DNA of 64,000 bases from the NCBI RefSeq assembly GCF_000699445.3, contig NC_067196.1, forward strand, positions 25,003,116 to 25,067,115, in the 5' to 3' direction. This document shows, in pieces, positions 27,601 to 40,921 of the stretch. The translations under genes were made by a program, and so were the position numbers. Position 1 is the first letter of the stretch; every line of letters begins with the position of its first letter. Under the pieces are notes generated by a model. The model did no database searches, had not been told where the DNA came from, and worked only from the letters and a program-made list of their open reading frames with translations. Origin of the DNA: Schistosoma haematobium. Its lineage: Eukaryota > Platyhelminthes > Trematoda > Strigeidida > Schistosomatidae.

Positions 27601-29891
27601 TCATGTAAGCAAATAGTTTATGAAATCTTTAGAATCACATGAAATCAATTCCTAATCCTATGTGAGATATTTACTAGAATTAACAGTTGTGTTGAATTTA
27701 ATAATCAATTCGGTAATCTATGAAGTACACTTACCTTCATAATATATACCTTTAACTATCCGCTAAACAAAAGTTCAACAGAATCTTATTTCAATAATGT
27801 AATTGTTTTAATCTTTCTTATTTATTACGTGTCATTATTTTTCTCTTATCTAGTTTAACGTAATTATGAAGAAATCTTGTTCGATTAATAAAAGTCAACA
27901 AACGTTGTCATAGATTTTCCATGAGATAATTTACTGTAAGTCTAAAGATTAACAAATAGATACATTAAAATGTTTGAAATTGTGCTTTAATTGATTATAA
28001 CGAGATCCTAAAACTTGCTTGTTGATCGATTTTCACAGATGTAGGTAGGCTGTTTACCTAAGAACTGTCTACCAATCTTCAGTGATAAACAAACATCAGA
28101 AGAACAAAAAAAAATACATGATGATTGTTTTGTAATTTAGTGAATAAAATACACAGGTACAAAGGTATTAAAACCTGTAAAATGCGAACAAATTGATATG
28201 AAGTGATTAAACGTATGACAATATAAGATTCATTCAGTGAAAAAGTATATAAACCCGGTTTCCAAAAGTGTATCAGATCAACAAGAATAAACTAATTAAT
28301 CAATTAAATTACATGGCCGGTTGGTTTGAAGATTTTTTTCCAGTATAACCATCATTAACACTACACAAAGATTAGGAATAGATCGTAAAAATAAGTAAAA
28401 TGTATCTTTTATACATTAGTTAACAAATTTTGCAATTGATTATGTAATTGAAAAATGTATCTGATTCCTTTTCTTGTTCAACTAGTTATTTCAATAAAAA
28501 CAAAAGTGGTTCTTTTCAAACGATCACAAATAAAACATGATTTTTCGTTATTATTTACTTTTGTTAATATCAAGTTAAAGTATAAAAGCTATATATATAT
28601 CAAAGAAATTTATTGGGCTGTATGCTTTTTGCTTGTTGAGGATACATAAAGCATACATTTTTTCCGAATCAGTGAACTCGTTAGCACATTCAAACGATTC
28701 AGTTTTCTCTGTGTTATACGAAATGCAAGAGTAACAAATTTTACAGGTTAATTTTGGTTCGATAGTTGCATTTTATTGACACTATTATTACTATAATTAT
28801 TATTATTATTACATAGTAACAAATATTTGATAAGATACTTTATGAAAGCTGATCAAGTGAATGTCAACAGATAAATCAGTTTGCTATAAGTTGAAAATAG
28901 AAGAAAATAACCTAACAAGAAAAATGTTGGACAAATAGGAATGTAACAAATATTTCTACCGTATACCCTTATTTGCCAATACCAACGTCATTTCATGGTT
29001 GGTATAATGAAAGTTTAACAATGTAAATTATGAATTTAGGGGAACGAAAAACTTCCAATAACATTTACATGAGTTATGAATATTTTCATTGTTTCGAAAC
29101 TCTCAACATCAGTCAAATCTATTGAGATAGTAATCATAAGTAATCAGTAAGTGGTTTGAGAGCAGTTAGAGATAAAGCAAATTGTTTTCAGTATCATACA
29201 TACCAATGAGGTTTTCTATTGTGCAGAAGATCTTTTACACTTTCCTTCCTTCCTCTTTGACTTTAATCAACCACTATAGTGTTTGCTTCTTTTAAGTCAT
29301 TGACATATTACATTATATAACTTTTATCAACCAACACTATTCTCAGTTAATGTGAATACTATCAGAATGTACATTAATTACATTTCTGTTCTACATAAAT
29401 AAATACTACTAAATTGAATGATCTAGGACAATTTGATTTGAGTTAAGTATTCGAGATCCACTATCATTCTTCTAATATTCTATTGTAGTTTGTTGACTGT
29501 TTCTACATTAGATTATGTTTAACTTGAGATTATCATATTGATCATTCGTGTAGCATTAAAATGATTATCAAAATAATATTTACTCCTTTTAATCTATCAT
29601 TAAGATATTTGAATTAATCTTTATTCATTCAACATATTTAATTGAATTTCCAATTGAGGATACGATAGAACTAATTCAATATAGTACTACATTTCATGTT
29701 TATTGTTATCAAGAATAATTCCATGCAAATAATCAAACATTAATCATCAAAGTTTAATAAGTTTTTTCTTTAAAAAAAAATTGGAGTCTATGTCACCAAT
29801 GAGAAAATTATTTCTAGTTTTAGTTTAAACAAGTCAGATTATTACTGATTGCATTATAATCAAATTTGAACTATAAAAGCTTTAATACTTT
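18621..29891. other. 11-kb AT-rich gene desert
   Basis: No credible exon or intact repeat on either strand. One block (about 22440-23200) has more balanced base composition and longer frames on both strands but no recognised motif. Faint tRNA-like repeat echoes occur near 19.1, 21.6, 23.4 and 25.7 kb. Confidence 0.55.
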
Positions 29892-29909
29892 GTATGATTT
29901 CATAAGGAA

Positions 29910-30647
29910 CTCGGCTTTCACCATGAAGCGTCATAATTCTTCTAAATGAAGACCTTCTAACTCCCAGGGCAGAGTTAAAATGGTTTGGATTATTTTTTCT
30001 GGTAAGCGTTTTTTTAGCGAGTTAGTTTTCTACGGGATGGGGACGCTAACCCCATGCCCAACCCTCCTCCTTTACCCGGGTTTGGGACCGGCAGCAACCC
30101 TATAAGAGCTACAGGCGGATCGGCAAAGCAAGGGTCGCATTCCTACAATTGAAGAACATATGGAACTCAAAACAACTTTCAACCAATATCAAAGTAAGAA
30201 TCTTCAATACGAACGTCAAGGCAGTTCTACTGTATGGAGCTGAAACTTGGAGAACTACAACAACCACAATCAAGAAAGTACAAGTATTTATAAATAACTG
30301 TCTACGCAAGATACTCAACATCCATTGGCCGGATACCATCAGCAATAGCCTTCTGTGGGAGAGAACAAACCAACTTCCAGCTGAAGAAGAAATTAGGAAA
30401 AGACGATGGAAATGGATAGGACATACATTACGCAAATCGTCAAACTGCATCACGAGGCAAGCCCTAACTTGGAATCCTGAAGGGAAGCGAAAAAGAGGAA
30501 GGCCAAAGAACACATTGCGTCGGATAATAGAAGCAGATATGAAAACGATGAATTACAACTGGACGGAGCTAGAAAGGATTGCCCAGAACAGGGTTGGATG
30601 GAGAATGCTGGTGAGCGGCCTATGCTCCTTCACGAGGAGTAACAGGC

Positions 30648-30675
<28 letters not shown>
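29910..30675 (+). mobile_element. 5'-truncated non-LTR retrotransposon copy with target-site duplication
   Basis: An 18-bp direct repeat (GTATGATTTCATAAGGAA) flanks it at 29892-29909 and 30676-30693. Its reading frame is open from 30149 to 30655 (168 aa) and covers the C-terminal end of the polymerase: LLYGAETWR, a [13 protein letters not shown] segment, a basic [14 protein letters not shown] segment, and the end at RSNRRK followed by TAA. The frame runs straight into a (GTAA)n tail. About 200 bp of a GC-richer segment (GGGACCGGCAGCAACCC near 30085) precede it. The intact flanks and open frame suggest a recent insertion; it cannot be autonomous. Confidence 0.85.

Positions 30676-30678
<3 letters not shown>
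30649..30678 (+). repeat. (GTAA)n tetranucleotide tail of the retrotransposon
   Basis: Seven or so GTAA units directly after the stop codon, ending at the right target duplication. Tandem short tails in place of poly(A) are typical of RTE-like elements. Confidence 0.85.
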
Positions 30679-30693
30679 TGATTTCATAAGGAA

Positions 30694-31959
30694 AGCTAAA
30701 TAATCATAAGAAAAAAAGTTTATTTATAAAACCAGATAATTAGTGCATTAAAACAAAACTCTATATAAAATGATCTAATTCATAAAATATTCTATATTAT
30801 TATTATCCTTCGTTTTGTACAATAAGTATATCGTTACAAAGTCATTCACGCAAATAGCTGAATTTTGGTTGTTCATTAAACCGACAAAGGAGTGATTTTA
30901 TCAGTTCTATTTCACCTATAAGCAAAAATGTGAATTTCGTTATTCAGTTGATGGAGTATTACTAAATGTACGCCTGACTGCATTGTAAACATGCTTGTAT
31001 GTCGTTTGGTAGTGCAACTAATCCAATCAACTGAAGAGATTAGGGCGGAATGTCGATTCCTGTATGAATTCTGCATTTAAAATAGCCAGGCTTGAAAAAA
31101 GATCGATAGGGTCAGAGAAAACAGTAAAACTGTGTGAGCCATAACCCGGAGAGAAAACGCATCCTACATTCTAAATCAGGCAGATTTTTAGTTCTGAGGG
31201 GAGAGACATTTATGATAAACTATAGAGGATAAGATCAATCGTGACCTAAATAGAGAAAGGTAGAAATTCTGTTGCACTAATGGAAAGAATTTAGGTGGAG
31301 CCGTAAGGATAGTCACACACAAAGAAAACAGCCATTAATTCAGAAATGAAAATATATGAACAGAAAACAAGCAGATTTAGGATAAGTAGACATTGTTTGG
31401 ATGTCAAAACATTTCTACTTCACGATTTAGAAACAAATTATCTCTGGAGAATTAAAGGAAAGTAAATGTAAAAAAAGAAATAGCTCGATGATTTCTCTCG
31501 TGAATGACTTTCCCACCTAAGAATTAGATTATGTCACATGGTAGAGATAACATATTTCAAACGAAAGACATGAAATAATATAGGGAATAAAAAGCGACTG
31601 ACTTCAATAGACAAAGAGTAAGGCTCATAAAGTTAAGATGATAAGTACAGAGTGATGTAAGAGCAAAAAAGCAAGATAAATAGCTAATTACCCTTGAAGG
31701 AATATAGATAACAGTGAATAATGTAACATGAAGGACAGTATTTAATATTCATTTTATGACTTCACTAATTCAGCATGTTAGAAACAAATTTACAATTTTA
31801 AGTGCATATTTTATTTTTTCGTCTTATGTAGACGTGATTCATTTAAAATATACTCATCTGATGTATTTCCTTGTCATTTGATGAATTGTGCTTTCTAATA
31901 ACCTATTTTAGTAAGGAAATAAAATAAATATTTGAATTTGGAACCAAATAATAAGTGTC
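30694..31959. other. Spacer between two retrotransposon copies
   Basis: AT-rich, purine-biased on the plus strand from about 31100 to 31720. No gene seen. Confidence 0.55.
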
Positions 31960-33920
31960 AGTCAGTCAACAACAATGTAGAACTTCGTACGTACGTACAT
32001 CAGTCCAAGTTGCCATACCACATTAACGCAGAGATGCAGTCGTCGATTCAAATCCCGTAGTGGTAGAGGTGGTAAGGGTATAAGCAGTAATCGGAAAGAT
32101 TAGGGTTTGAAGATGTTATTCAAGAAGTATAATCCAGTGAAATAAATTTGGAAAGAGAAAAAACAAGGGACATGAAAAATTCAGAAGATTAGAATCTGCG
32201 AGAACACAAAGAGTGGATGCACCTGCGCCATTGTAAACGATTTTGAGCCATGTCATTCAGGGTCTCTAACCATCGGTTCCTATCGTCTCGCGGATCCCAA
32301 CCAAGTAGTCTACACCTACCAACATGGCTCAGTTCACTTATCAGTAACTTCATGGATTTGTGCCGTGTTTTGGTCTGGCCGCCCCTAGCTTTCTTTCAAC
32401 CTACTCCTACACCATAAAACATCGCGCATCGAGGCAGTCGGTGGTTGGGCATACGTAACGTGTTCCAGCCATCTCAACTAATGAAGTTTCACTACGTCAT
32501 CAATTGATTTGCCATCCTTACCTAGTACCCGTTTCCTAACAACTGCATTACTTACTCGATGGTCCCAGGATATATGAGCAATGCTTCGAAGACACCTATG
32601 ATCAAATACTAGTAACCTACGAATATCCTCTACTCTTGCCAGCCATGTTTCACTGCCATAAAGTAGGACAGAACAAACTGCTGCGCAGTAAACAGGCCCT
32701 TTGGTTGGTAGACGAATATCTCGCCTACTACATAAATGACGCAAGTTGACAAAAGCTAGTCAAGCCTTCTGTATCCGTACTGAGATTTCGTCACTCACCA
32801 GACCAAAAAGGCTGATCAGACTTCTAAGATAAGTGAAATCTTGAAGCAAAATTTTGCATTTCGAGGGGGGAAATCGCATCCTGAACATGTATGCATTGCT
32901 GCTTACGGTGGTCAGAAGACTGCATATTGTCAGCGTCTTCACCAAATAGAACTATGTCATCAGCATATTCTAAGTCAACAAGTGAACCTCCCGGTAAAAG
33001 TTCAACTCCTGGAAATTTAGATGGGAAAAGTGTTATCTCTAAAAGCACTTCAATGACAAAGTTAAACAAGAATAGAGAGAGTGGACAGTCCTGACGAACA
33101 CCACTTGAAGTAATCAATTCTGATGACAGTTCGCCATAAGCTCTCACTCTAGCAGTTGTGTTCGAGTAGAGAGCCTGTATGAGGTTAATGTACTTCTTTG
33201 GTACTCCTTTCAGTGACAAACACTGCCATAGAACCTCACGATCAACAGAGTCAAATACCGCCTTAAGGTCGAGAAATACTATTATTGTAGGACGTCTGAA
33301 TAAGTGTTTATTTCCTAGGACCTGACGTAGTGTGAATATCTGGTCTATACAGCCACATCCCGGTCGGAAACCAGTCTGGTGTTCTCTAGTCTGCTCTTCA
33401 AGAGCAGATTGTCACAAGAGGACTTTTTTCCTTTCTTATAGACTGGCACAATCAGTGATTTAGATCAGTCAGATGAGATTACATTCAGTTCCCAGATCCT
33501 ACCTAAGAAATCAGTCAATCTCGCTGTTAATACTGAACCGCCATACTTAGAAATCTTAGGGGTAAACCTGTCGGGGCCTGCTGCTCTCCCTCGCTTTAGA
33601 TTTCCTATAGCTTTTTCAATTTTGTAAAGAGTTGGAAGATTTACATCAACTTGCCATTCAGGTAGACTGGAGATGGCAGGAAAGCGAAGTGCGGCTGAAG
33701 GCCAGTTGAACTGATCCTTAAGGTGTTCTGCTCATCAGTCCAATCTACTGGATTGAGAGTGAATAATATGCCCATCTTTTTCCGAGATAGTTTCTCTGAC
33801 ATTTGGATTCCTAATACCGGTTTCCTTGGGATCAAACTGTTAGAGAAACTATCTCGGAGAAAGATGGACATATTATTCGCTCTCAGTCCAGGAGATTCAA
33901 GTATTGTATGGAGAATTTTT
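31960..33920 (-). mobile_element. Degenerate non-LTR retrotransposon (second family), polymerase part to 3' end
   Basis: Read on the minus strand, fragments of one polymerase follow in order: LPEWQVD and RGRAAGPDRFTPKISKYGG (about 33530-33670), SSGVRQDCPLSLFLFNF and YADD (catalytic Asp pair, 32956-32967), FTYLRSLIS with ISVRIQKA, then LYGSETW, SWDHRVSNAVVRKRVLGKDG, and a C-terminal end near 32210-32400. They sit in several frames with internal stops. One segment between the palm and FTYL seems deleted. The 3' end lies near 31965 at a GTCA-type tail. Dead copy; which named schistosome family it belongs to is not decided. Confidence 0.8.
33748..33891. repeat. Inverted repeat, about 50-bp arms
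   Basis: The arms 33748-33799 and 33839-33891 pair with few mismatches (GAGATAGTTTCTCT against AGAGAAACTATCTC at the inner end) around a loop of about 40 bp. It lies at the 5' edge of the retrotransposon fragment, so it looks like a piece of the element copied back in reverse. Confidence 0.75.
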
Positions 33921-34307
33921 CGGTAATGACTAATTTCAAGGCAAACTGTTCAATTCCTCATGCTAAATTACATTTGGAAGATTTCATTCATTTCGGAAGT
34001 AGGTCAGTTGTCATCAGTTGTGATAGGTGATCGTCCCACTGTGTCTGTACTTGTAAATATGGACGGCTGAACTCCAACTAAGTTGTTCTAAAGTTACCGC
34101 TCTCGTAATGGAGTCCGAAGGATTTGAGTTTTATCCCGCGTTGAGTTGTAAGTGTGAACTTTACAGTAGGCATACACTCGCTTAAACAGCCACATAATGC
34201 TATCTGGTTTTTAATAGTTTTTCTGTTTGTGACATGTGTTTTCGTAAAAGCCGTTTATCGACTGTCTAAACAAACATGTATAGTAATGAATGGGTTATTT
34301 TAGGTAT

Positions 34308-34825
34308 GCCCCCAAATGCCCTGGTACGACCGAGAGTGGGGAGAGTCCGCTCTCGCTCTCCAAATGCTCCCACATAGCTACGCGTATACAGCCTCTGTCA
34401 GGGAAGTCCTACTCACTGCCTTCTCGTGGTGAGGGTGTTGTTTACGGAGTTGGGAGGACGGAAAGCGGATGTCCAACGCTTTAACCGAGGTGGTGGATAC
34501 GGGGAGTCCATCTAGGGGAGTTGGAAAACCCTGAATACAAACCAATGGTGCACATGAGCTCTAGTACCCTGAGGGAACATGTGGCGTATGAACCAATCGT
34601 TGGTCACCGGCTACCATAGGGCTGCATCTCCTTACGATGCTCCACTGCCTTGTGGATCGGATCTTTAGGTTGAAGGCTCTGGGTGTGGTCTCCTAAGGAA
34701 ACCATCTGCTTCGGTTTGGGCACCCGGGGAGTATCACAGCCCTCACACATGTCAAATGAGGTCTGTGTGGCGCACATGTATTTGGTGCCTCCTTGTACCA
34801 ATATCTGTGTGTTAAAATAAATAAA
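34308..34825 (+). mobile_element. 518-bp GC-rich retroposon with target-site duplication
   Basis: A 12-bp direct repeat TATTTTAGGTAT flanks it (34296-34307 and 34826-34837) and it ends in an AAATAAATAAA tail. It is far more GC-rich than its surroundings and has no long open frame (the 64-65 aa frames on both strands look accidental). I recognise the type as a very common schistosome repeat but not its formal name. No clear pol III A/B box pair is visible, so it may be a non-autonomous LINE derivative rather than a classic SINE. Confidence 0.8.
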
Positions 34826-37800
34826 TATTTTAGGTATCCATTCAGCTTACAAATTATTCGAATATCTTTCAATTCTGTATTGAGATAGTAATTTGCTAGT
34901 TGTTGGCTTACTTCATCTAGTACATGTTATTAAATTTCCTGGTTAATAATTATCTCCAAAGGATTCAGTGAACACTTTGGAGACTTATACAGCTTGTTGA
35001 AAAATCAAAACTACATACAAATGGTAGATAAACACGAAGATTCAAACTGAGTCATTTCCTTATCCAAATATATTATATGACCAATGTTCTGTTTATATGA
35101 AATCCTGTTCAGAGGATGAAGTAATGAGTTATAGGTTGAAGTTAAGTCAGTAAAACAAATTTAAAAAGATAAAACTGTTAGGCTGGAGGTACTGATGATC
35201 AGAAAAGTCTAATTAAATCTGATTATCCAGGTATTTAGAAAAGTACCGAAAGTTTGCGATAAAAATATATAGATGGTTTTGAAATATATGGATAATAACT
35301 GTTATAAGTATAACTACATTTTTGTGAATATATATAAAGAAGATGGCAATTAAACATTTAGAGTAGACGGGAAATGTTTGGGAAAAAATTTAGTGGTTTA
35401 TTTGGATAAAAATAACATCACATCTCTTTTACAGTTGTGATTCTCAATATGGAGGTAGTAATAAGTTCTAAGGATGAAAGTATATTATCATACATTCTGA
35501 GAGGAGAATGTTTGAAGCCAGTTTTTCATCACTTCCTGCGATTAGTTGGAGAAACAAAGAAAAGTAAACATTAGTGAAGTTATTTCGTCCCAATATGAAA
35601 CTTACCAGAAGTGTGCATAAGGATACACTTTGAATGAAACAATCGTGGTTAAAGCTTATTTTGGTAATAACTGACTAATTTTGAGATGAATTCACAGAAT
35701 TTTGATGATAATTCGTGGGTAGTGACCTTGAGATGTGCCATTTTAAGTTTTACCCTCTCATACTCATAATCGGAAAGCTATAGATTGAGATGAATCACAC
35801 TTATGTTTCGTTGTATTGTACAGTAGAATATGAAAACAAAATATTTTAGCAACTTTTCTATCTAATATCACTGGTTGTTTGAACGCGTTTATTGAGATTT
35901 GCTTTAGCTTTTATGTGACTGTAGAGACTGTTGCTCTATATTAGCTACTCCAAAACTCGTAATCTGATGAGCGTCAGGTAGTACAAAACCAGAAAACCAA
36001 CCACAGAGGTTTATGGAAACATGTATTCCATACAACCAATGAAAGTAAAAGAACACAAAAGTAGGGGATTTTGAAACTTGTAGGTAGTAAATCACCATTC
36101 AGTCGATAGACAAATAAATAAGGGTGTATATTCATCAAAAGTTCAACTGAATTTTCACGGGTGTATTAAATATGACTGCTACAGCCATATCCAAATTTGT
36201 ACCTCGAAGAAACTATACAATTCATTAGGTCTGTTTACTATGCTTTTGTAAAGATTGGATCACTTTGGGCCGAACGATTAAATCTTGCAGTTTTTGTCAT
36301 CTTTCTAGACAACTTCATCAGAACGAAATTCGCATTGTTTATATTTATAGTTCAAAGAGATTAGGCGTGACAGGACAATATTTAACAATTGTTATTATAC
36401 TTTCTCCTAGTAAATTAACCCGCATAAGATTATGGGATAAGTCAGAATATATAGTGTTGTGACTTAACTTTCATGTAACCTATGTAGAAAAGCATTGATT
36501 GATCCTATGAAAACACACGAAACTTATTGCTGTAGATGGGATCTCTATTGTCAGGATTTTACTCAAATATGTACCAATCAGATTGTTTGAAGTGTGTTGT
36601 CTGTTAAAGACTGATTTGTGAATGAGAAATACATCGCTCTTAGTAAATTAAGACAATTATTGTACATAAAACATAATTATTGTTGTTATATGAACATTAC
36701 CCATAAACTAATATGGGTAAACACAGTCCTAAGATCAATAGTGATTTTTAACATTGAGATTTAATTGTGAATGTTTCATTACTGGGTTTGATGATTTGTT
36801 CAAGATCTTTGGTCTAAGATGCAAATCTTTATTATTAGATAATTGTAATTAACAAAAAAGAACTTATTTTGACAAAGAGGAATCAAGTTTCTGTTAGTTT
36901 ATTGTGAGATATTTGATCATTACAGACTGTAATACCTGAAGGTAATATTTATAGAAAATTTTCATTTCTGTGATATGTGATGTAAAAACAGTTCAATCTA
37001 ACGGATCTTTTACGTACAAAATTAACCACACTAGTGAAACGAGTTTTTTTTCTGCCTTGATGGTTAACGCTTAAAATAACAGTGTATGCTACTGATGGTA
37101 ATGAGTAGTATGAGATCAATCAACTCAAGTGGGAAGAAAATTATAAATACACTGCTTATCTAATATGTTAGAGATATATCACATTTACAACACAGATTTC
37201 CATTCATAAATGAGAAATACCTCTTAATAATTATGAATGAGAAATGATATCTGAATCAAGAGAGTGAAAATAGCATTTTATAAATTATCTGAGGACTAAG
37301 ATAATTTGAGAAGATCGAGGTGAGTGACATGTCGATTTCAGAATTCTTTAAGAGAAAAATATTAACTAACTTACGCATAGATTCATATGTTAGATAATGA
37401 AATTATTCTATCATGCTTTGTAAATCATTTAACAAAGTTACAATTTATGGAGATGAAGTTGATAATGAAGAGAGAAATCAAAAAATGGCATATGAAATAA
37501 CTGAAGTAAAGATGAAAAGTAGGTTAGGCAGATAAAATTTACAAATATCAAAAGATGTGCACTTAGGGGCGAGTTTAAATCATGTAATTTATATTCAGTC
37601 ATATGAAACGAATTTCAGCCGGTAACACTAGATACACCTGACTATTTTCTCTACTGAACTAGTTCACTTAACACACCCGACATATAGGACGGCCTTATTT
37701 CAACATTGACTATGAGGTTTTCATTAGTTGTACACAAACGTATTTACTAACGACAATTTGTTTCTGTGTGATTTATTGAAACTGTCAATAGTATGTATTC

Positions 37801-39323
37801 CAGTATCAGTCAACTGATACAATCGATCTAAAAACTTAGTAGTAGTGATTGTGCACTTATGCACCATAACGTTTGACTGACTGATGCGGGCTTATTCAAG
37901 ACTAGTGTCGTCTTAGTTGGGCTCATACTGAGCGAGAAAATCAACCAGGTCAAACTACATGCTTATATTGAACAAAAATGCACCAGTAACTATATGAGTA
38001 CATAACTGCACACAAATACGTGGGTGTACGCGAATGTAAATCCACTAAAAAAGATATGCGTGTGTGTGATAGAGTTAATTGATTCAAGTTCACAATGGTG
38101 CATTGGTTGAAATTTCAGACCGTCGTCAGAACTAAATCACTGGATCATGAATATGTATATCAATTGAAAAAAAAGAATCAGATTGTAATGGCTTTATTAA
38201 TATCGAAAATGCATGTCGAACAGAATCGAAAATAAGCAATAGGTAGAAGAAAAGTAATTTATAAAAAAACGCAAAAGGTATTACAAAAAGACGTTGAATA
38301 TAGCGTTTAAGCAAATATGATGTTAGATAGTGAGTAGAAGTGGATGTAACTAAATCCGTACAATATGTATTCAAACTAAGACTCTTAATTGGCAGACCAG
38401 AGAAATTGATTTTGATTCTAACTAGTGCACCCATTTCGTATGTTTGCTTATGTCAGAAAATTTCAGTCACAACCATTGTCGATATGCTAGTGTGATAGAA
38501 TATTGAGCAGTTCAATTAATCGTTAGTCAGTTGTTTGTCGTTTAGAAAAATGTACATGACCTAAATACACACCAGTCAACTGAAAAAGCACTGATCTGAT
38601 GGTTCATAGACTAATGCTTTGATCCCAGTCATGATTTTGATGCTAGAGTAATGATTTAAAATCGTTAGAATTCAATAAGATCGATGAAATATGAACAAAT
38701 ACCTATCTTGTATATACGTCGAGGTTGTGTTTGTCAATAATTAGCAAGTTTGAATAACGACCTGAGAACGTTTGCTTAAGAGCTGATTTAGCTCCCTCAG
38801 TGATACGCATTTTTCGTACTAAAAGATCCATAAGAACTCACTCTAAGAATTTCCCTCGTATCACGAAGCAAATTTTTGTCTATGTTTAAGGCATCTGCTG
38901 AATATGTGCACTTGGTTATTGAACGAGACCGTAAGAAAACTCAGTGACGTCAACGACACAACTCGCTTCTACTATAAAAGATAGACTGTAGGACAGATTG
39001 AAGTGTATGTAACCAGATGATTTTATCGTAGATATCCTTCTAGAGATAATGCGTTATCGCTTGACGTCCCAGTGACTGATTGACAACCGGGAGATTCACT
39101 TACTGACTTAGAAAATCCATACGAAATAGCATTGCTCGGTGGTGTTAACAAGAGTCTTCTGATTACCTTGAGCAACAATGCAATGATGTTTGGGATGTGT
39201 TTCTCCTTTCCTAATTGGTTTCAGGATTATTCTGATTCACGGACTAAACTGATAATCGGGACCATCAAGTGAGCAATGCCGAAGACAGATAAAAATATAG
39301 CAAATTGATTGGTGAGATATGCG

Positions 39324-39393
39324 ATCACCATCCACTGAGGTAGGTGGCGCATTTATTGCACATGCCCAACCACTATCTACCTCAGCAGGTGAT
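39324..39393. repeat. Imperfect hairpin
   Basis: CTGAGGTAG (39335-39343) pairs with CTACCTCAG (39377-39385), and ATCACC (39324-39329) with GGTGAT (39388-39393) beyond a small bulge. The loop is about 33 nt. It sits in a somewhat GC-richer block (about 38900-39560) with a TATAAAAG near 38975. Function unknown. Confidence 0.6.
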
Positions 39394-40496
39394 GTTTATT
39401 GGTGAGGAATGGAGGAAAGCTAGGAGCTATCAAATAAAGACTTGGTATTAGTTCATGAATTCATTAACTGTATGCTTGAAACGTGATTGTGGATCCAGTG
39501 TAACGGTTAGTGAGTGCACGCGAATATCGTAACTAGTGGTTGAAGGCATTGGATGACACAGATTAGAATTGATCACGATGTTACACACATATCCCTTAAA
39601 TGTTGGGTTTTAAAACACCATATACTTTCCTATTTTATGAATTCAGTCTCTTTCGAATCATATCGTCCACGTTTAACCTTTTATACTAATACTTTTACCA
39701 CTATGGGATTTGTCTTGGAGATTTCATATCATTGTGCTGAAATGGTGGGGCAACTTGAACCAATGCACAGGACCCAGGTTTTACGTTGGTTGTGACTGAT
39801 TGACATAAAATTTTGTTTCAGTTCAGAAATAATAAGTATTCTATTGTATATAACGCTTAGCTATCTTTCCTGTGATTTTATTCATCTAAAATCAAGACAA
39901 CAATTGCGTTGTCATAGTCTGGGTATTCACAATACTGCTAAAATAAGGGAATTGTGATAGTTCACAATATTAAGAAGATAACAATTAAATGAAATTCTTA
40001 TTTTAGCTTATTAATTTGGGCTGTTAGACCAAATTGAAATTTACATCTCCATCTACTAATAAGGTTTCCTAGATGATTTACATGTTATCCAAACGACCAA
40101 TCAAAAGTATGAATTCAGATTTCACAAGGAAAACAAAGTCAAATTAATCAAATCGCCAAGAGGATCACAAAATTATCCGTTTTCATTTTAGAGGAGGATT
40201 AATATATGAACATAAATACATATTAACAAAAAGTGTAGAATGGAATGTTTTATATGTATAATAAGATATCAGTAGAACAAAAGGAAGGCGTGCTTGAAAG
40301 AAGTCTAAAGGAGAAGTATGTGTGCTACAAGTGTAGACTAAAGTGAAATGTTGAAACATAAAACGAACACATGAAATTATTTCTGCAAAACAAATGACTG
40401 ACGATAACTTGATAAGAATCCACATTAACATCAATGCATCACTAATTTGATTAATTATCTATCAACTGTTTATTAGGTAAGGAAAGCATTATTACT

Positions 40497-40500
<4 letters not shown>

Positions 40501-40588
<88 letters not shown>
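40501..40588. repeat. (TA)n microsatellite, about 44 units
   Basis: Uninterrupted TA run about 330 bp downstream of the zinc-finger gene's stop codon. Confidence 0.95.
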
Positions 40589-40589
<1 letters not shown>

Positions 40590-40763
40590 TGAATACAAAA
40601 GGGTATATAGTCATAGTTTATACTGTTGCTTTAAACACATTACAAAACAATGTCACTAAATAAAAAGTGAAATTAAGGAAAAAGCTATGAAACATTTATC
40701 ATACAAACAAGTCTTGATAACTAATAATGCATTTGCGAGTAAATTTTTTCACGATTCGAGGTA

Positions 40764-40769
40764 TTTATT
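40764..40769 (-). terminator. Candidate poly(A) signal for the zinc-finger gene
   Basis: AATAAA on the minus strand, about 155 nt after the TAA stop. The region is so AT-rich that such hexamers occur by chance, so this is only the nearest plausible signal. Confidence 0.35.
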
Positions 40770-40921
40770 TTTGTGATACAGTTCCTGTTTAATAATAACT
40801 ATATATATTTTTATGTACAAGATGATTAAGAAATTTGTGGTATAAATAACATGCTAAGCATAATTCAGTTTAATTTCCGTATATATGTATTTCTTAACAT
40901 AGGATATGTAAGAAAAGTAGT

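Larger units (their letters stand above)
34838..40763. other. AT-rich DNA downstream of the zinc-finger gene
   Basis: It holds the hairpin block near 39.3 kb, the (TA)n at 40.5 kb and no credible gene. Confidence 0.55.

Noticed and set aside
32891..33094. 67-aa frame on the plus strand
   Set aside because: Antisense shadow of the retrotransposon polymerase palm region, including its YADD box.
34290..34801. Two 64-65 aa frames in the GC-rich retroposon
   Set aside because: They lie on opposite strands inside a repeat with target duplications and show no protein motif.
39335..39385. let-7 type microRNA (TGAGGTAG seed)
   Set aside because: Only the first eight bases resemble let-7. The rest of the arm differs, and the opposite arm pairs over only nine bases.
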